A program made the translations under genes and the position numbers. This document shows positions 7,582 to 14,791 of a stretch of 27,890 nucleotides of DNA, piece by piece. Under the pieces are notes generated by a model, which saw only the letters and a program-made list of their open reading frames with translations, did not search any database and had not been told where the DNA came from. Position 1 is the first letter of the stretch. Each line of letters starts with the position of its first letter. Source of the stretch: a virus; the IMG/VR virus record IMGVR_UViG_3300042156_000119, positions 1-27,890 of that record. The stretch is one strand, 5' to 3'.

Positions 7582-8486
7582 CCGTCCTTATCAAGCCGCT
7601 GCTGGCCTCCGATGCCGTCCAAGAAGAAATCCGATTCCCGGTATTTGGCTCCGGTAAAATCGACGGATTCCGCTCCTTCCATGACCAGGTGATGTTGAGT
7701 CGCAGCCGGAAGCCGATGCCGAACAACTTCGTGCGCGCGACTCTCGCCAATTCGCTCTTTGACCGCCTCGATGGCGAGTTGACCGTGGGCAGCCCGACCG
7801 ACCCGAAGGTGTTCCAGGGCACCTCTGGCGCGCTTCGCGCCATCGATGGTGAGCCGGATTTCTCCTGGCACATTTTCGATGATATCACCAACCCAAACGA
7901 TCCTTTTGAGAAGCGTCTGGACAGCGCGGCCAGTCGCGTTGAACGGCTCAATGATATTATCGACGCGCCGCGCCTACGACTGGTGGAGCACAAGTTGATC
8001 CGCAACATGGATGAGCTTGACGAGTTCGAATCCATCAAGCTGGCGGAAGGATATGAGGGCGTGATGATTCGCGACCCGAATGGCCGTTACAAGTTCGGGC
8101 GCTCTACCGTCAAAGAAGGCATTCTGCTGAAGGTGAAGCGGATGAGCCATGAAGAGGGCGAGATTGTCGACTTCGTGGAGTTGCTGCACAACGAAAACGA
8201 GGCATTCGTTGATGAGCTTGGGCGCACCAAACGCTCGGATCACGCGGAGAACCTGGTGCCGTCCGGCATGCTTGGGGCCTTCGTCGTCCGCAGTCCGAAG
8301 TACGCCAAAGACTTCCGGGTGAGCGCCAGCTCAATGACGCTGGAAGAGCGCCGGACGGCCTGGGGGATGCGCGATGTGATCAGAAATTCCAGGCGTTTGG
8401 TGCGATACAAGTTCTTCGCTCATGGTATGAAGGACGTGCCGCGTCATGCCGTCTTCGCTGGATTCCGCGACTACTTCGACCTGTAA
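7578..8486 (+). CDS. ATP-dependent DNA ligase
   Basis: This ligase seals nicks between adjacent 3'-OH and 5'-phosphate ends, for Okazaki fragment joining and repair, through a lysyl-AMP intermediate. The nucleotidyltransferase motifs are in order: motif I GKIDGFR with adenylated K27, motif III LDGEL, motif IV EGYEGVMIRDP, and motif V EGILLKVKR. A C-terminal OB-like part follows (MLGAFVVRSPKYAKDFRVSA), preceded by a charged insertion (HNENEAFVDELGRTKRSDHAE). At 302 aa it is a minimal ligase, shorter than the T7 enzyme, with no extra DNA-binding domain. It is the last gene of the holin-MazG-ligase unit, coupled by ATGA and followed at once by a strong terminator. Confidence 0.9.
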   Translation: MTVLIKPLLASDAVQEEIRFPVFGSGKIDGFRSFHDQVMLSRSRKPMPNNFVRATLANSLFDRLDGELTVGSPTDPKVFQGTSGALRAIDGEPDFSWHIFDDITNPNDPFEKRLDSAASRVERLNDIIDAPRLRLVEHKLIRNMDELDEFESIKLAEGYEGVMIRDPNGRYKFGRSTVKEGILLKVKRMSHEEGEIVDFVELLHNENEAFVDELGRTKRSDHAENLVPSGMLGAFVVRSPKYAKDFRVSASSMTLEERRTAWGMRDVIRNSRRLVRYKFFAHGMKDVPRHAVFAGFRDYFDL

Positions 8487-8498
8487 TAGCGGACATTA

Positions 8499-8536
8499 GG
8501 CCGGGCAATCCACACGAGCGGTTGCCCGGCCTTTTT
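8499..8536 (+). terminator. Strong intrinsic terminator after the ligase
   Basis: A perfect 10-bp stem, GGCCGGGCAA (8499-8508) with TTGCCCGGCC (8522-8531), is extended by two inner pairs and followed by TTTTT (8532-8536). It closes the replication/nucleotide block. Confidence 0.93.
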
Positions 8537-8558
8537 CTTGTCTGCGCCTTCCTAGTGT

Positions 8559-8636
8559 CCGGATACGGACGGCATTAGACCGCCGACAGGCGCCATAGTT
8601 CCGCCATCCACTTCCAGGTATACTATCCGTGTCCGG
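8559..8636 (+). promoter_or_regulatory. Leader region with promoter-like -10 and an inverted repeat
   Basis: The gap between the ligase terminator and the 68-aa gene (8537-8727) holds no gene. TATACT at 8619-8624 is a good -10 hexamer; 17 bases upstream is only TAGTTC, a poor -35. Arms CCGGATACGGA (8559-8569) and TCCGTGTCCGG (8626-8636) are inverted copies with one mismatch that bracket the -10. A smaller hairpin, GTCCG-GATA-CGGAC, sits at 8557-8570. This fits a separately regulated promoter for the 68-aa gene, but the evidence is by eye. Confidence 0.3.
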
Positions 8637-8727
8637 GCTTCCGGGCTGCCAACAATACAACAACCAAACCAGCTGGTGGCCGTCCATTACGGCTGAGGGG
8701 GAAGTCTATAGCATCGAGAGGTAGGCC

Positions 8728-8934
8728 ATGAAAAGAAAGGACGTGCTGCGCGTTGTTCGCGTCGTCAAGACTGTGCTGAAAAGGGAAGTCGTCGCGGTCT
8801 TGGTCAAACTGGCGGGGGAAACGGTAAAAGATAAGGTATTCAGGGCTGCGTTGGTAGGATTAGGGACTATCGCTGCGAACTACTTTGGCATTGGGGATGT
8901 TGCCGGAGAGGTTCTGAAAGGAATCGCTGAATAA
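8728..8934 (+). CDS. Small basic protein with hydrophobic C-terminal half, 68 aa
   Basis: The function is unknown. ATG 8728 has a GAGG site seven bases upstream. The N-terminal half is strongly basic and valine-rich (KRKDVLRVVRVVKTVLKREVV), an amphipathic helix candidate. The second half (residues about 42-66) is Gly/Ala/Ile-rich (ALVGLGTIAANYFGIGDVAGEVL) and could associate with a membrane, though it is only moderately hydrophobic. It stands alone between the ligase terminator and the bidirectional terminator, next to the endolysin gene on the other strand. Possibilities include a host-takeover peptide, an antiholin or second holin-like protein, or a DNA-binding peptide; none can be chosen. 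Its own leader, ribosome-binding site and terminator support it as a real gene. Confidence 0.7.
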   Translation: MKRKDVLRVVRVVKTVLKREVVAVLVKLAGETVKDKVFRAALVGLGTIAANYFGIGDVAGEVLKGIAE

Positions 8935-8948
8935 CTATGAAGCAGCAG

Positions 8949-8971
8949 AAAGGGGCCATCCAGGCCCCTTT
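8949..8971. terminator. Bidirectional terminator at the convergent junction
   Basis: AAAGGGGCC (8949-8957) and GGCCCCTTT (8963-8971) form a perfect 9-bp stem around ATCCA. T-richness follows on the + strand (CTTTT), and the A/T flanks also serve the - strand. It lies between the 68-aa gene (ends 8934) and the endolysin stop (8980) and so can stop both converging transcripts. Confidence 0.88.
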
Positions 8972-8979
8972 CTTTTGGG

Positions 8980-9642
8980 TCAAGCAAGCATCTGCCTTAC
9001 TTTGTGATATCGCTCCAAACGAAGCGGGCCGTGGTTGTTGGCGTTGGGCAGCGCGCCATTGATGGTCTGGACGATCCGGGAGATTTGGTTGCCGTCTGCC
9101 ATCTCGTTGCAGCCGTTGCTCTGGAAGAAGCACGCAGCCGATCTGGCGGCGACGTCCGGTCGCGTCAGCAGGTCCGGGTTTCCGATGAGGTCCACGCCCA
9201 GGGCTTTTCCCGCTTTGGCGTAGTTCTCGCGACCGGTCGTCTGCATCGCGCCGCGCCCACGATAGCGGAACCCATCACCGCTGGCCTCGTTGCCGTTGCC
9301 CATCCGGTTCGCATAGACCCGGTTGGCCATCTTCTCGCTGTTGCGGATGTATTGTTTGGCAAACTCGATGTCGTCTTCATCCACGACCTTGTTGTTGTTG
9401 ATATCCATAGACGACCGGAAAATCTTGGCCACTCGCACCGGGTCGGTATAGTACAACGATTCAACCAGAGATACCAGGCCACCGGACTCCACCCCAACGT
9501 TGGCCAGGAAGGCCCCAACGCGGTTCGCCGTCACGATTTTGAACTCATCGCAGGCAGCCTGTAGGGGTTCCAGCCACTTGCCGGCTAGCAGCGCCGTAGC
9601 GCCACAGCCGACCACTATGATGTTTTGCGTTAACCTTTCCAT
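8980..9642 (-). CDS. Endolysin, GH19 chitinase-like glycosidase
   Basis: This 220-aa enzyme cleaves the glycan backbone of peptidoglycan at the end of infection. GH19 features include FLANVGVESGG with candidate catalytic E52 (the usual His before this Glu is Val), VESLYY (E61), KMANRVYANRMGNG, GDGFRYRGRGAMQTTGR and VDLIGNPDLL. Between FR and FAKQYIRN is an inserted loop, DINNNKVVDEDD (residues 80-91), matching a dockerin/EF-hand calcium site. The start is ATG 9642, eight bases from the fibre stop, with an AAGG site overlapping that TAA; open frame upstream overlaps the fibre gene and is not used. The N-terminus is mildly hydrophobic (IIVVGCGATALLAG) but aligns with the first helix of soluble GH19 endolysins, so I expect holin-dependent release. 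There is no separate cell-wall-binding domain. It is the last gene of the structural block. Confidence 0.9.
   Translation of the reverse strand: MERLTQNIIVVGCGATALLAGKWLEPLQAACDEFKIVTANRVGAFLANVGVESGGLVSLVESLYYTDPVRVAKIFRSSMDINNNKVVDEDDIEFAKQYIRNSEKMANRVYANRMGNGNEASGDGFRYRGRGAMQTTGRENYAKAGKALGVDLIGNPDLLTRPDVAARSAACFFQSNGCNEMADGNQISRIVQTINGALPNANNHGPLRLERYHKVRQMLA
9370..9405 (-). other. EF-hand/dockerin-like Ca-binding loop in the endolysin
   Basis: These 36 bases encode DINNNKVVDEDD (residues 80-91). The acidic or Asn residues fall at loop positions 1, 3, 5, 9 and 12, and hydrophobic Val is at position 8, as in dockerin and EF-hand loops. Lys replaces the usual Gly at position 6. Confidence 0.6.
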
Positions 9643-9650
9643 ATTCAACC

Positions 9651-12068
9651 TTAGATGTGGATGAAATAGTGTAGCGCCAAATTGGTCGGGCGCGTCTCGG
9701 TGGAGCCGTTGGCGTTGACTACGATGGTGTGGGCGTGGTCGCCGCCAACGTCTACATCGACCGTATGTTGGTGGTTGCCAATGGTCGAGTTGGTGACGGT
9801 ATGGGTGTGGCCGGTGCTGTTTGCAATGGACACAGTGTGGTCGTGGGTGCCGTTCGAAGCAGCAGTGGCGCTGATGGAGTGCGCGTGACCTTCCAGCGTG
9901 TTGGTGAAGTAGATACCGAAAGGACCAGATACGGACTGGCCGTCGCACATAACGCCTGTGGTGGACTGGCCGCTGGCAGGAACGGTGATGCTCGCCGCAG
10001 AACCACCTTGCTGGATGGCAGAAGAGAACCGAGAAGTGTTAGTTGTTCCGGAAGTGCCGGAGACGGTGTGGGTGTGTGCGCCGGCATCGCCGGTGCTTGC
10101 AGTGTGGGTGTGGATTCCGTCCGTGGAAACCGTTGTAGTATGGGTGTGGCTGCCAGCGGCAAGCGCCGTCGCCGTGTGGTCGTGCGTGCCAGCATTGGAG
10201 GCCGTCGCCGTGTGGCTGTGCGATTGCATCGCGAAACTTTGCGAGGAGCCGAGTACGCGACTCGGATCAAGCCCTCTGCCGGCATCTACACCTCGCACGA
10301 ACTGGCCACGCAGGTCAGGCACGTTGAACGTTGTTGATCCGTTGCCGGCACCAAAGGTCGTGCCAATCTTCGCAAACAATGCCGCGTAGGTGGTTCGCGA
10401 AACTGCAGAACCATCACAGAACAACCAGCCGCCGCCTGGCGAGCTGTGGCTAAACGCCGAGATAGCGCCAGTCATGGCCAGGTTGTTCTCGTCCCAAGGA
10501 ACAACCCCTTCAAAGGTCGGGCGTTTGGAGAACGCCATCACTTGGGTGTGTCTGTTTGCCGTATATATCAATTGAGCAGCGGCAGCATCATCATAGCCAT
10601 AGAAGTACATGGCGGTGTCGTTGCTGGTAAACAAGTACCTGGCTGTCTGTCCATCGCTTGCCAGGAAACGGATCATGCCGTTTGTGGTTTGTGTGCAGCG
10701 GATTCCTTGTTGAAAAAACGTTATCGCCTTGTAGTCTACTGTGGTTTGCGTGTACTCTCGCAGGACCACAGCTTGTGTTGCAAGACGAATGGTGTTGTCG
10801 TCAATCAGAGACTCGGAAAACCTGGTTAATCCGCCATCAGTGTTGCGCCAAGATATGGCCGGGTTGGCGCCACCAGGATTCCGGTTCAACAAAAGAGTGG
10901 ACAAGGTGGCCGCGTTCTTGTTGATGACGACGTCCGGCTTGTTCTGGACTTCGTCCCAGTCGATGACCACTTCTGTAGCGACATAGTCCTTGACTTGCTT
11001 CCAGCTCGGTACATGGTTATCGGCAATGGCATCGTTAACCTGGAGACGAGACGTCGCATTGATGATGACCCAGGCATCAGACGTCGGCGTCCAACGCAGA
11101 GTCACGTTGCGTCCAATCAGCATCTCGGAACCGGAGAGTGCCTGGAAGGCCTGCCCCAGAATTGTCTTGGCACCAAGGTTATTCAAATTAAGTGTCGATG
11201 CGCCGGTGTTGCTTGCGTGCATCCGCAGTCGAACTTCCATGCCATCTGTCAGGGCAGCAGGGGCTGGCGTCAAGTTGGCCAGATAGTTGTTGGTAGTGGT
11301 CGATGCCGTCAATGCAAAAGTCGGTTTCTGCGCCTGAAGGATTCCATAGTTGGTGTATTGCACCCAAGTTGTTGAGCCGCTCGGCAGGATGTATACGTTG
11401 CCAAGCATGTCCACGTATCGAAGTATTTTGACGCCTGCGACGGCGCTTGCTGTGCACACCTCCAGAATGCCAGCGAGCGCCGATGGTGCAGCGGTGTGAA
11501 TGTCCTTTGGCAAATTCGGCGTGGCAGCGGCAGCGGCATTGTTGGAGTACATGTATGTTCCGCGAGGGAGCGTCAGAGGATCGTATGCCGCCCCTCCGGT
11601 GGCAATGATGCCTGCCGATGCCATAGCAGTAGTCGCGCCGCCAGACGGCATCGGGATGTTTTGAATCATCTCCGAGACGGTCTGAACATATTCCCACTGA
11701 GTCGGAGCGGAGCCGGGAGTGGTAACGTTGCCGGCGACCAACGAACGAAACGGGGTGGCCACACCGGCAATCTCGTGGATGACAATGGCATTCTTGGCGT
11801 AGCCTCCGGGCATTCCGGCGTACCACGGCGGAATGCAGGCCGATTGCCAAGCTTTGGCATGCAGGGTGGCCTGGTTGAACATGTAGTTCTGGACCTTCCG
11901 CTCAACCGCCTTGGCTTGCGGCTGGCCGGCATCCAGTCGCATCTCATAGAATGGCGTGTATCCTTCGGTGAAGTTCACGAAGCCTTGCGGGGAGAGTTGC
12001 GGCGGCGTGTCTTTCTCGCCGCCAGATGCGAATGTTGCTTGGATCAGATCAGGAGTCAGGAGTGCCAT
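9651..12068 (-). CDS. Tail fibre/receptor-binding protein with collar domain and HxH repeats
   Basis: This 805-aa trimeric-fibre candidate would attach to the baseplate and contact the host. The N-terminus (residues 1-130) is a baseplate-attachment-like region with YTPFYEMRLDAGQPQAKAVERKVQNYMFNQ; the middle is Thr/Asn-rich beta sequence. About residues 530-612 form the phage tail collar domain (GGGWLFCDGSAVSRTTYAALFAKIGTTFG split, then FNVPDLRGQFVRGVD and RVLGSSQ). The C-terminal part (617-780) has ten HxH motifs, mostly every 12 residues, in two groups of five, which in known fibres bind a row of metal ions along the trimer axis. A short cap ends ...HYFIHI. Start ATG 12068 is three bases from the DUF2612 stop. 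No separate fibre chaperone follows; the endolysin comes next. Confidence 0.88.
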   Translation of the reverse strand: MALLTPDLIQATFASGGEKDTPPQLSPQGFVNFTEGYTPFYEMRLDAGQPQAKAVERKVQNYMFNQATLHAKAWQSACIPPWYAGMPGGYAKNAIVIHEIAGVATPFRSLVAGNVTTPGSAPTQWEYVQTVSEMIQNIPMPSGGATTAMASAGIIATGGAAYDPLTLPRGTYMYSNNAAAAATPNLPKDIHTAAPSALAGILEVCTASAVAGVKILRYVDMLGNVYILPSGSTTWVQYTNYGILQAQKPTFALTASTTTNNYLANLTPAPAALTDGMEVRLRMHASNTGASTLNLNNLGAKTILGQAFQALSGSEMLIGRNVTLRWTPTSDAWVIINATSRLQVNDAIADNHVPSWKQVKDYVATEVVIDWDEVQNKPDVVINKNAATLSTLLLNRNPGGANPAISWRNTDGGLTRFSESLIDDNTIRLATQAVVLREYTQTTVDYKAITFFQQGIRCTQTTNGMIRFLASDGQTARYLFTSNDTAMYFYGYDDAAAAQLIYTANRHTQVMAFSKRPTFEGVVPWDENNLAMTGAISAFSHSSPGGGWLFCDGSAVSRTTYAALFAKIGTTFGAGNGSTTFNVPDLRGQFVRGVDAGRGLDPSRVLGSSQSFAMQSHSHTATASNAGTHDHTATALAAGSHTHTTTVSTDGIHTHTASTGDAGAHTHTVSGTSGTTNTSRFSSAIQQGGSAASITVPASGQSTTGVMCDGQSVSGPFGIYFTNTLEGHAHSISATAASNGTHDHTVSIANSTGHTHTVTNSTIGNHQHTVDVDVGGDHAHTIVVNANGSTETRPTNLALHYFIHI
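9729..10220 (-). repeat. HxH metal-binding repeat region of the fibre
   Basis: This stretch encodes ten HxH motifs (HSH, HDH, HTH, HTH, HTH; then HAH, HDH, HTH, HQH, HAH). The spacing is 12 residues (36 bases) within each group of five, except for one 14-residue step. The two groups are separated by a non-repeated Ser/Thr/Gly region. The repeats are diverged in DNA, so they reflect old protein-level repetition. Confidence 0.85.
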
Positions 12069-12071
12069 TAT

Positions 12072-13535
12072 TTACACCTTGGTCATGGTATATCGAACGC
12101 CAGCAGGAGCCGGGGTGATTCCAGATTCTGGATCGGCTAAGATCACCAGGCTCTGGTCCGACACGCCGGCATTTTGGCCCAGTCGGTATTCTATCAACAT
12201 CGGCGTCGCGGTCTTGGTGGTGGAGTTCGGCGGAGTAGGGATGATGAAGGCCGTTGTGGAGCCATCCCCTTGTCCAACTTTGACATCAAAGATGGTGTCA
12301 GCGCCCTTGAATCCACCGGACCAGAACAGCTCCGCGTTGCTCGCCATAGTATACCCCATGGCCAGCGCCCCGGTCGATGCCGTCAGCGTGTAGTCCTTCT
12401 GTGTCACGACAGAGCTGGTCGGGCGCTTAACATATTTGCCGTAGTCACTTCCAAGGGCAAGCATTGGCGCGACCACGGTGACGTAGGCGCCAGCCGGGAT
12501 GGGAATCCCGGTGCGACCGCTATCCGCCATCCAGAATCGGGCAATTGGGTTGATGGCGGCGATGTCAACGCACAACCAGACCTTCACATAGCCGTTGGCC
12601 AGCTGCTCTATGCCAAAATCGACATATTCACCTTCCACGGAAATGATAGATGCCGCGCCGATATCGATGACGATCTGCGATGCCAAGCTTGCGGTGTTCG
12701 TTACCTGCATCACGACTTGGTTGACGCCGGACGTCTTCAGCAGCGCTTGGAAGACATGGCGACCGGCCACGGCATTTGTCTGGTTGCCCATGAATTGAGC
12801 GCCAGAGGATATCGACTGGGCCGTCATCCGGATGACGCTGTAGGTGGACGGAAATTCCGGAACGGCAGCCTGAATGTCCACGGTCGTCTGCACGCCGGTC
12901 CAGCCGGAGTCGGCCAGGCCTTGGTTTCTGGTGACCTCTTGCAGCGTCACCTCGCCCTCAGCAGCCGTCTTCTCATAGAGGCGCTTTATGGCAGCGTTGC
13001 TGGTATTGCCAGAACCAGTCACGTCCATGGCATAGAAATAGTTGCCGTTGGCGAAGTCCCAAGGCTCACCATCGTTGAAGATTTCTCGCAGCATGTAGTT
13101 GATGTGCGCCAAAGTTCCGTTGTGGGTCAACGCGACATAACGCAACTTCAGCAGGCGGCGAATCTCATCCAAGTTAACGATGGAACCGGCGCCGCCGCCG
13201 ATGAAGTTGCCGCCGATCAGGTTGGGGTCGGTGAGGCTTCCCGGCGTGCCGCTGAATATGAAGTTCTCGCGGTTTGCGCCGTAACCCCATGCATTCTCAA
13301 TCGGATCGAAGCTGAACGGCTCGGTGTTGACTCCAAGGATGATGCACCAGACGATCAAGCCGAAGTCGCTGGCAGTGTCTATGTTAAACACTGTTTGATA
13401 CCAGTCATCCCAGAATTGGAAGTGATTCCGATCATACCACTCGGCCTTCTGGGAGATGATTGACTGGATGTTCGGGGCTTCATTCTGCAGCCACTTGAGC
13501 GCCTGCAGAATGTCCGTATTGTGGGGCGTCATCAT
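12072..13535 (-). CDS. Baseplate/tail protein, DUF2612-type N-terminus with jelly-roll-like domain
   Basis: This 487-aa baseplate-distal protein probably links wedge protein J to the fibre, in the position of gpI/DUF2612 proteins. The N-terminal ~190 residues show the DUF2612 character: ALKWLQNEAPNIQSI, FQFWDDWYQTVFNIDTA, DFGLIVWCIILGV, LDEIRRLLKLRYVAL, GTLAHINYMLREIF. Residues about 215-375 look like a beta-sandwich of the carbohydrate-binding/fibre-head type (VIRMTAQSIS, GRHVFQALLKTSGV, EQLANGYVKVWLCVDI, PIPAGAYVTVVAPMLALGSDYGKYV). A final beta domain includes FDVKVGQGDGSTTAFIIP. The start is ATG (followed by a second ATG) overlapping the J stop as ATGA. The jelly-roll call is from motif resemblance only. 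Confidence 0.75.
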   Translation of the reverse strand: MMTPHNTDILQALKWLQNEAPNIQSIISQKAEWYDRNHFQFWDDWYQTVFNIDTASDFGLIVWCIILGVNTEPFSFDPIENAWGYGANRENFIFSGTPGSLTDPNLIGGNFIGGGAGSIVNLDEIRRLLKLRYVALTHNGTLAHINYMLREIFNDGEPWDFANGNYFYAMDVTGSGNTSNAAIKRLYEKTAAEGEVTLQEVTRNQGLADSGWTGVQTTVDIQAAVPEFPSTYSVIRMTAQSISSGAQFMGNQTNAVAGRHVFQALLKTSGVNQVVMQVTNTASLASQIVIDIGAASIISVEGEYVDFGIEQLANGYVKVWLCVDIAAINPIARFWMADSGRTGIPIPAGAYVTVVAPMLALGSDYGKYVKRPTSSVVTQKDYTLTASTGALAMGYTMASNAELFWSGGFKGADTIFDVKVGQGDGSTTAFIIPTPPNSTTKTATPMLIEYRLGQNAGVSDQSLVILADPESGITPAPAGVRYTMTKV

Positions 13536-14791
13536 GGCAGAATCTCCACTAGAACGCTACCGACGTTGGTGGAGGCGATACCCCAGGCCGCCATCGCGAA
13601 CTCAAAGGCATACGCGCCGTCCACCGGTGGCGACAGGCCCTTCAGGACGCACGCGACCTTGATCTCAACGATGGAAAGACCGGGCATTTGCGCCGATATG
13701 GCCCCTGCCACGTCGAAGGCGTAGATGGAGGCACCGACCACGAATCCGTCTTCACCGTCAATCTCGCCGTTGCCATAGGCCACCACTGCCTCTTTCACGG
13801 TTTCGGTCGGAGTCGACGCGCCCGGTTGGCGGCGAACCTTGATCTTGAAATAGGCGTCATATTCCACCGCTTGTGTGAACTTGACGTTGTAGAAAATCCC
13901 GCTGGACGGGTCCGGGGTTGATACGCCGTTGGGCGACTGGACCGGGGTGCCGTTGCCGGTGTTGCCGTAGTCCCACGGAATTCCCATGTGGTGGGCGCGA
14001 TAGAGGGCAGCCGCAACGTCGTCCACCACGGCTTCGCCGGCCACGCAAACCCACACGGCGTTGGGCAGGGTAAAGGTCACGCCCTTGACCAGCCCGGTGG
14101 CCCCGGTATTGTTCTCCACCACCAGCGCCGACCTGACGTTGGGCACGGCCAGGACCGATGCCAGGATTGCCCCGGAAGAGCCTATGCCGAGGGCGGCCAG
14201 GCGACGGCGCCGGACGTTCTTCAGAGCGCCATCCTTCAGCGCCGTCGAACCAGGCTCAACCACGGAAGTCAGGGTGACCTCTGCCGAACCCCAGCCAATG
14301 ACGCCGTCGATGATGGTCAGGTCTTGCTCCGGGACTTCCAGGGCGCCCGGCTCAGACGCGATGATGTCCACGACTATGGCTTTGGAAGCCGGGATGGTGA
14401 CCTGGTCAATGGTCGTGAATATCACGCCGTCTTGGTCCTGCAAACGCGAACCTGCCGGGATAACGGTGGCCTGGTTTCCGCCAAGCAGAACCTTGCGGAC
14501 GATGGTTGCCTGGTTCTCGCCGCGACCGATGGCGTTGAAGGCGCAGATGGCATCCAGGAACCGCCCATAGGACAGGTCCGGGTTGAGCAGGTTTGCGTAT
14601 TCTGCGTTGTTGCGCATAACATCGTTACGCGCGATTGCTTCGGCAGTGATGAGGCTGCCTTGCGGCGTGTTGGATTGTGTGTTGAGGCTCTGGCCAAGGG
14701 CCGTCTTGAACTCGTTTTGGACCTCTTCCAGCATGTCTGCCGTATCGACAGAAATTGCGCCCGTTTCGCGTGAATAAATATACTCGGTCAC
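13532..14791 (-). CDS. Baseplate wedge protein J-like
   Basis: This 419-aa baseplate wedge component is related to P2 gpJ / T4 gp6 and closes the ring around the hub. Family features include an N-terminal helical region (ADMLEEVQNEFKTALG, SNTPQGSLITAEA), VRKVLLGGNQATVIPAGSRLQDQDGVIFTT, the DIIASEPGALEVPEQDLTII block split over strands, and VVEPGSTALKDGALKNVRRRRLAAL. A C-terminal half has FTLPNAVWVCVAGEAVVDDVAAALYRAHHMGI and GEIDGEDGFVVGASIYAFDV. The start codon is GTG in a GTGA overlap with the spike stop, so translation is coupled. The stop overlaps the DUF2612 start by ATGA. Confidence 0.9.
   Translation of the reverse strand: MTEYIYSRETGAISVDTADMLEEVQNEFKTALGQSLNTQSNTPQGSLITAEAIARNDVMRNNAEYANLLNPDLSYGRFLDAICAFNAIGRGENQATIVRKVLLGGNQATVIPAGSRLQDQDGVIFTTIDQVTIPASKAIVVDIIASEPGALEVPEQDLTIIDGVIGWGSAEVTLTSVVEPGSTALKDGALKNVRRRRLAALGIGSSGAILASVLAVPNVRSALVVENNTGATGLVKGVTFTLPNAVWVCVAGEAVVDDVAAALYRAHHMGIPWDYGNTGNGTPVQSPNGVSTPDPSSGIFYNVKFTQAVEYDAYFKIKVRRQPGASTPTETVKEAVVAYGNGEIDGEDGFVVGASIYAFDVAGAISAQMPGLSIVEIKVACVLKGLSPPVDGAYAFEFAMAAWGIASTNVGSVLVEILP

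Noticed and set aside
9586-9642. SAR signal-anchor with regulatory Cys13 in the endolysin
   Set aside because: IIVVGCGATALLAG looked like a SAR segment, but the same stretch aligns in style with the first helix of soluble GH19 endolysins (GC..A..W..PL..AC..F.I), and a separate holin is present. The evidence is too weak to claim SAR export.
9643-9948. N-terminally extended endolysin (about 100 more residues)
   Set aside because: The extension lies wholly in another frame of the fibre gene's HxH region; ATG 9642 has its own AAGG site and the family length fits.
9651-12068. Diversity-generating retroelement target in the fibre
   Set aside because: The collar-type fibre prompted a search, but no reverse transcriptase gene or template repeat is in the window.
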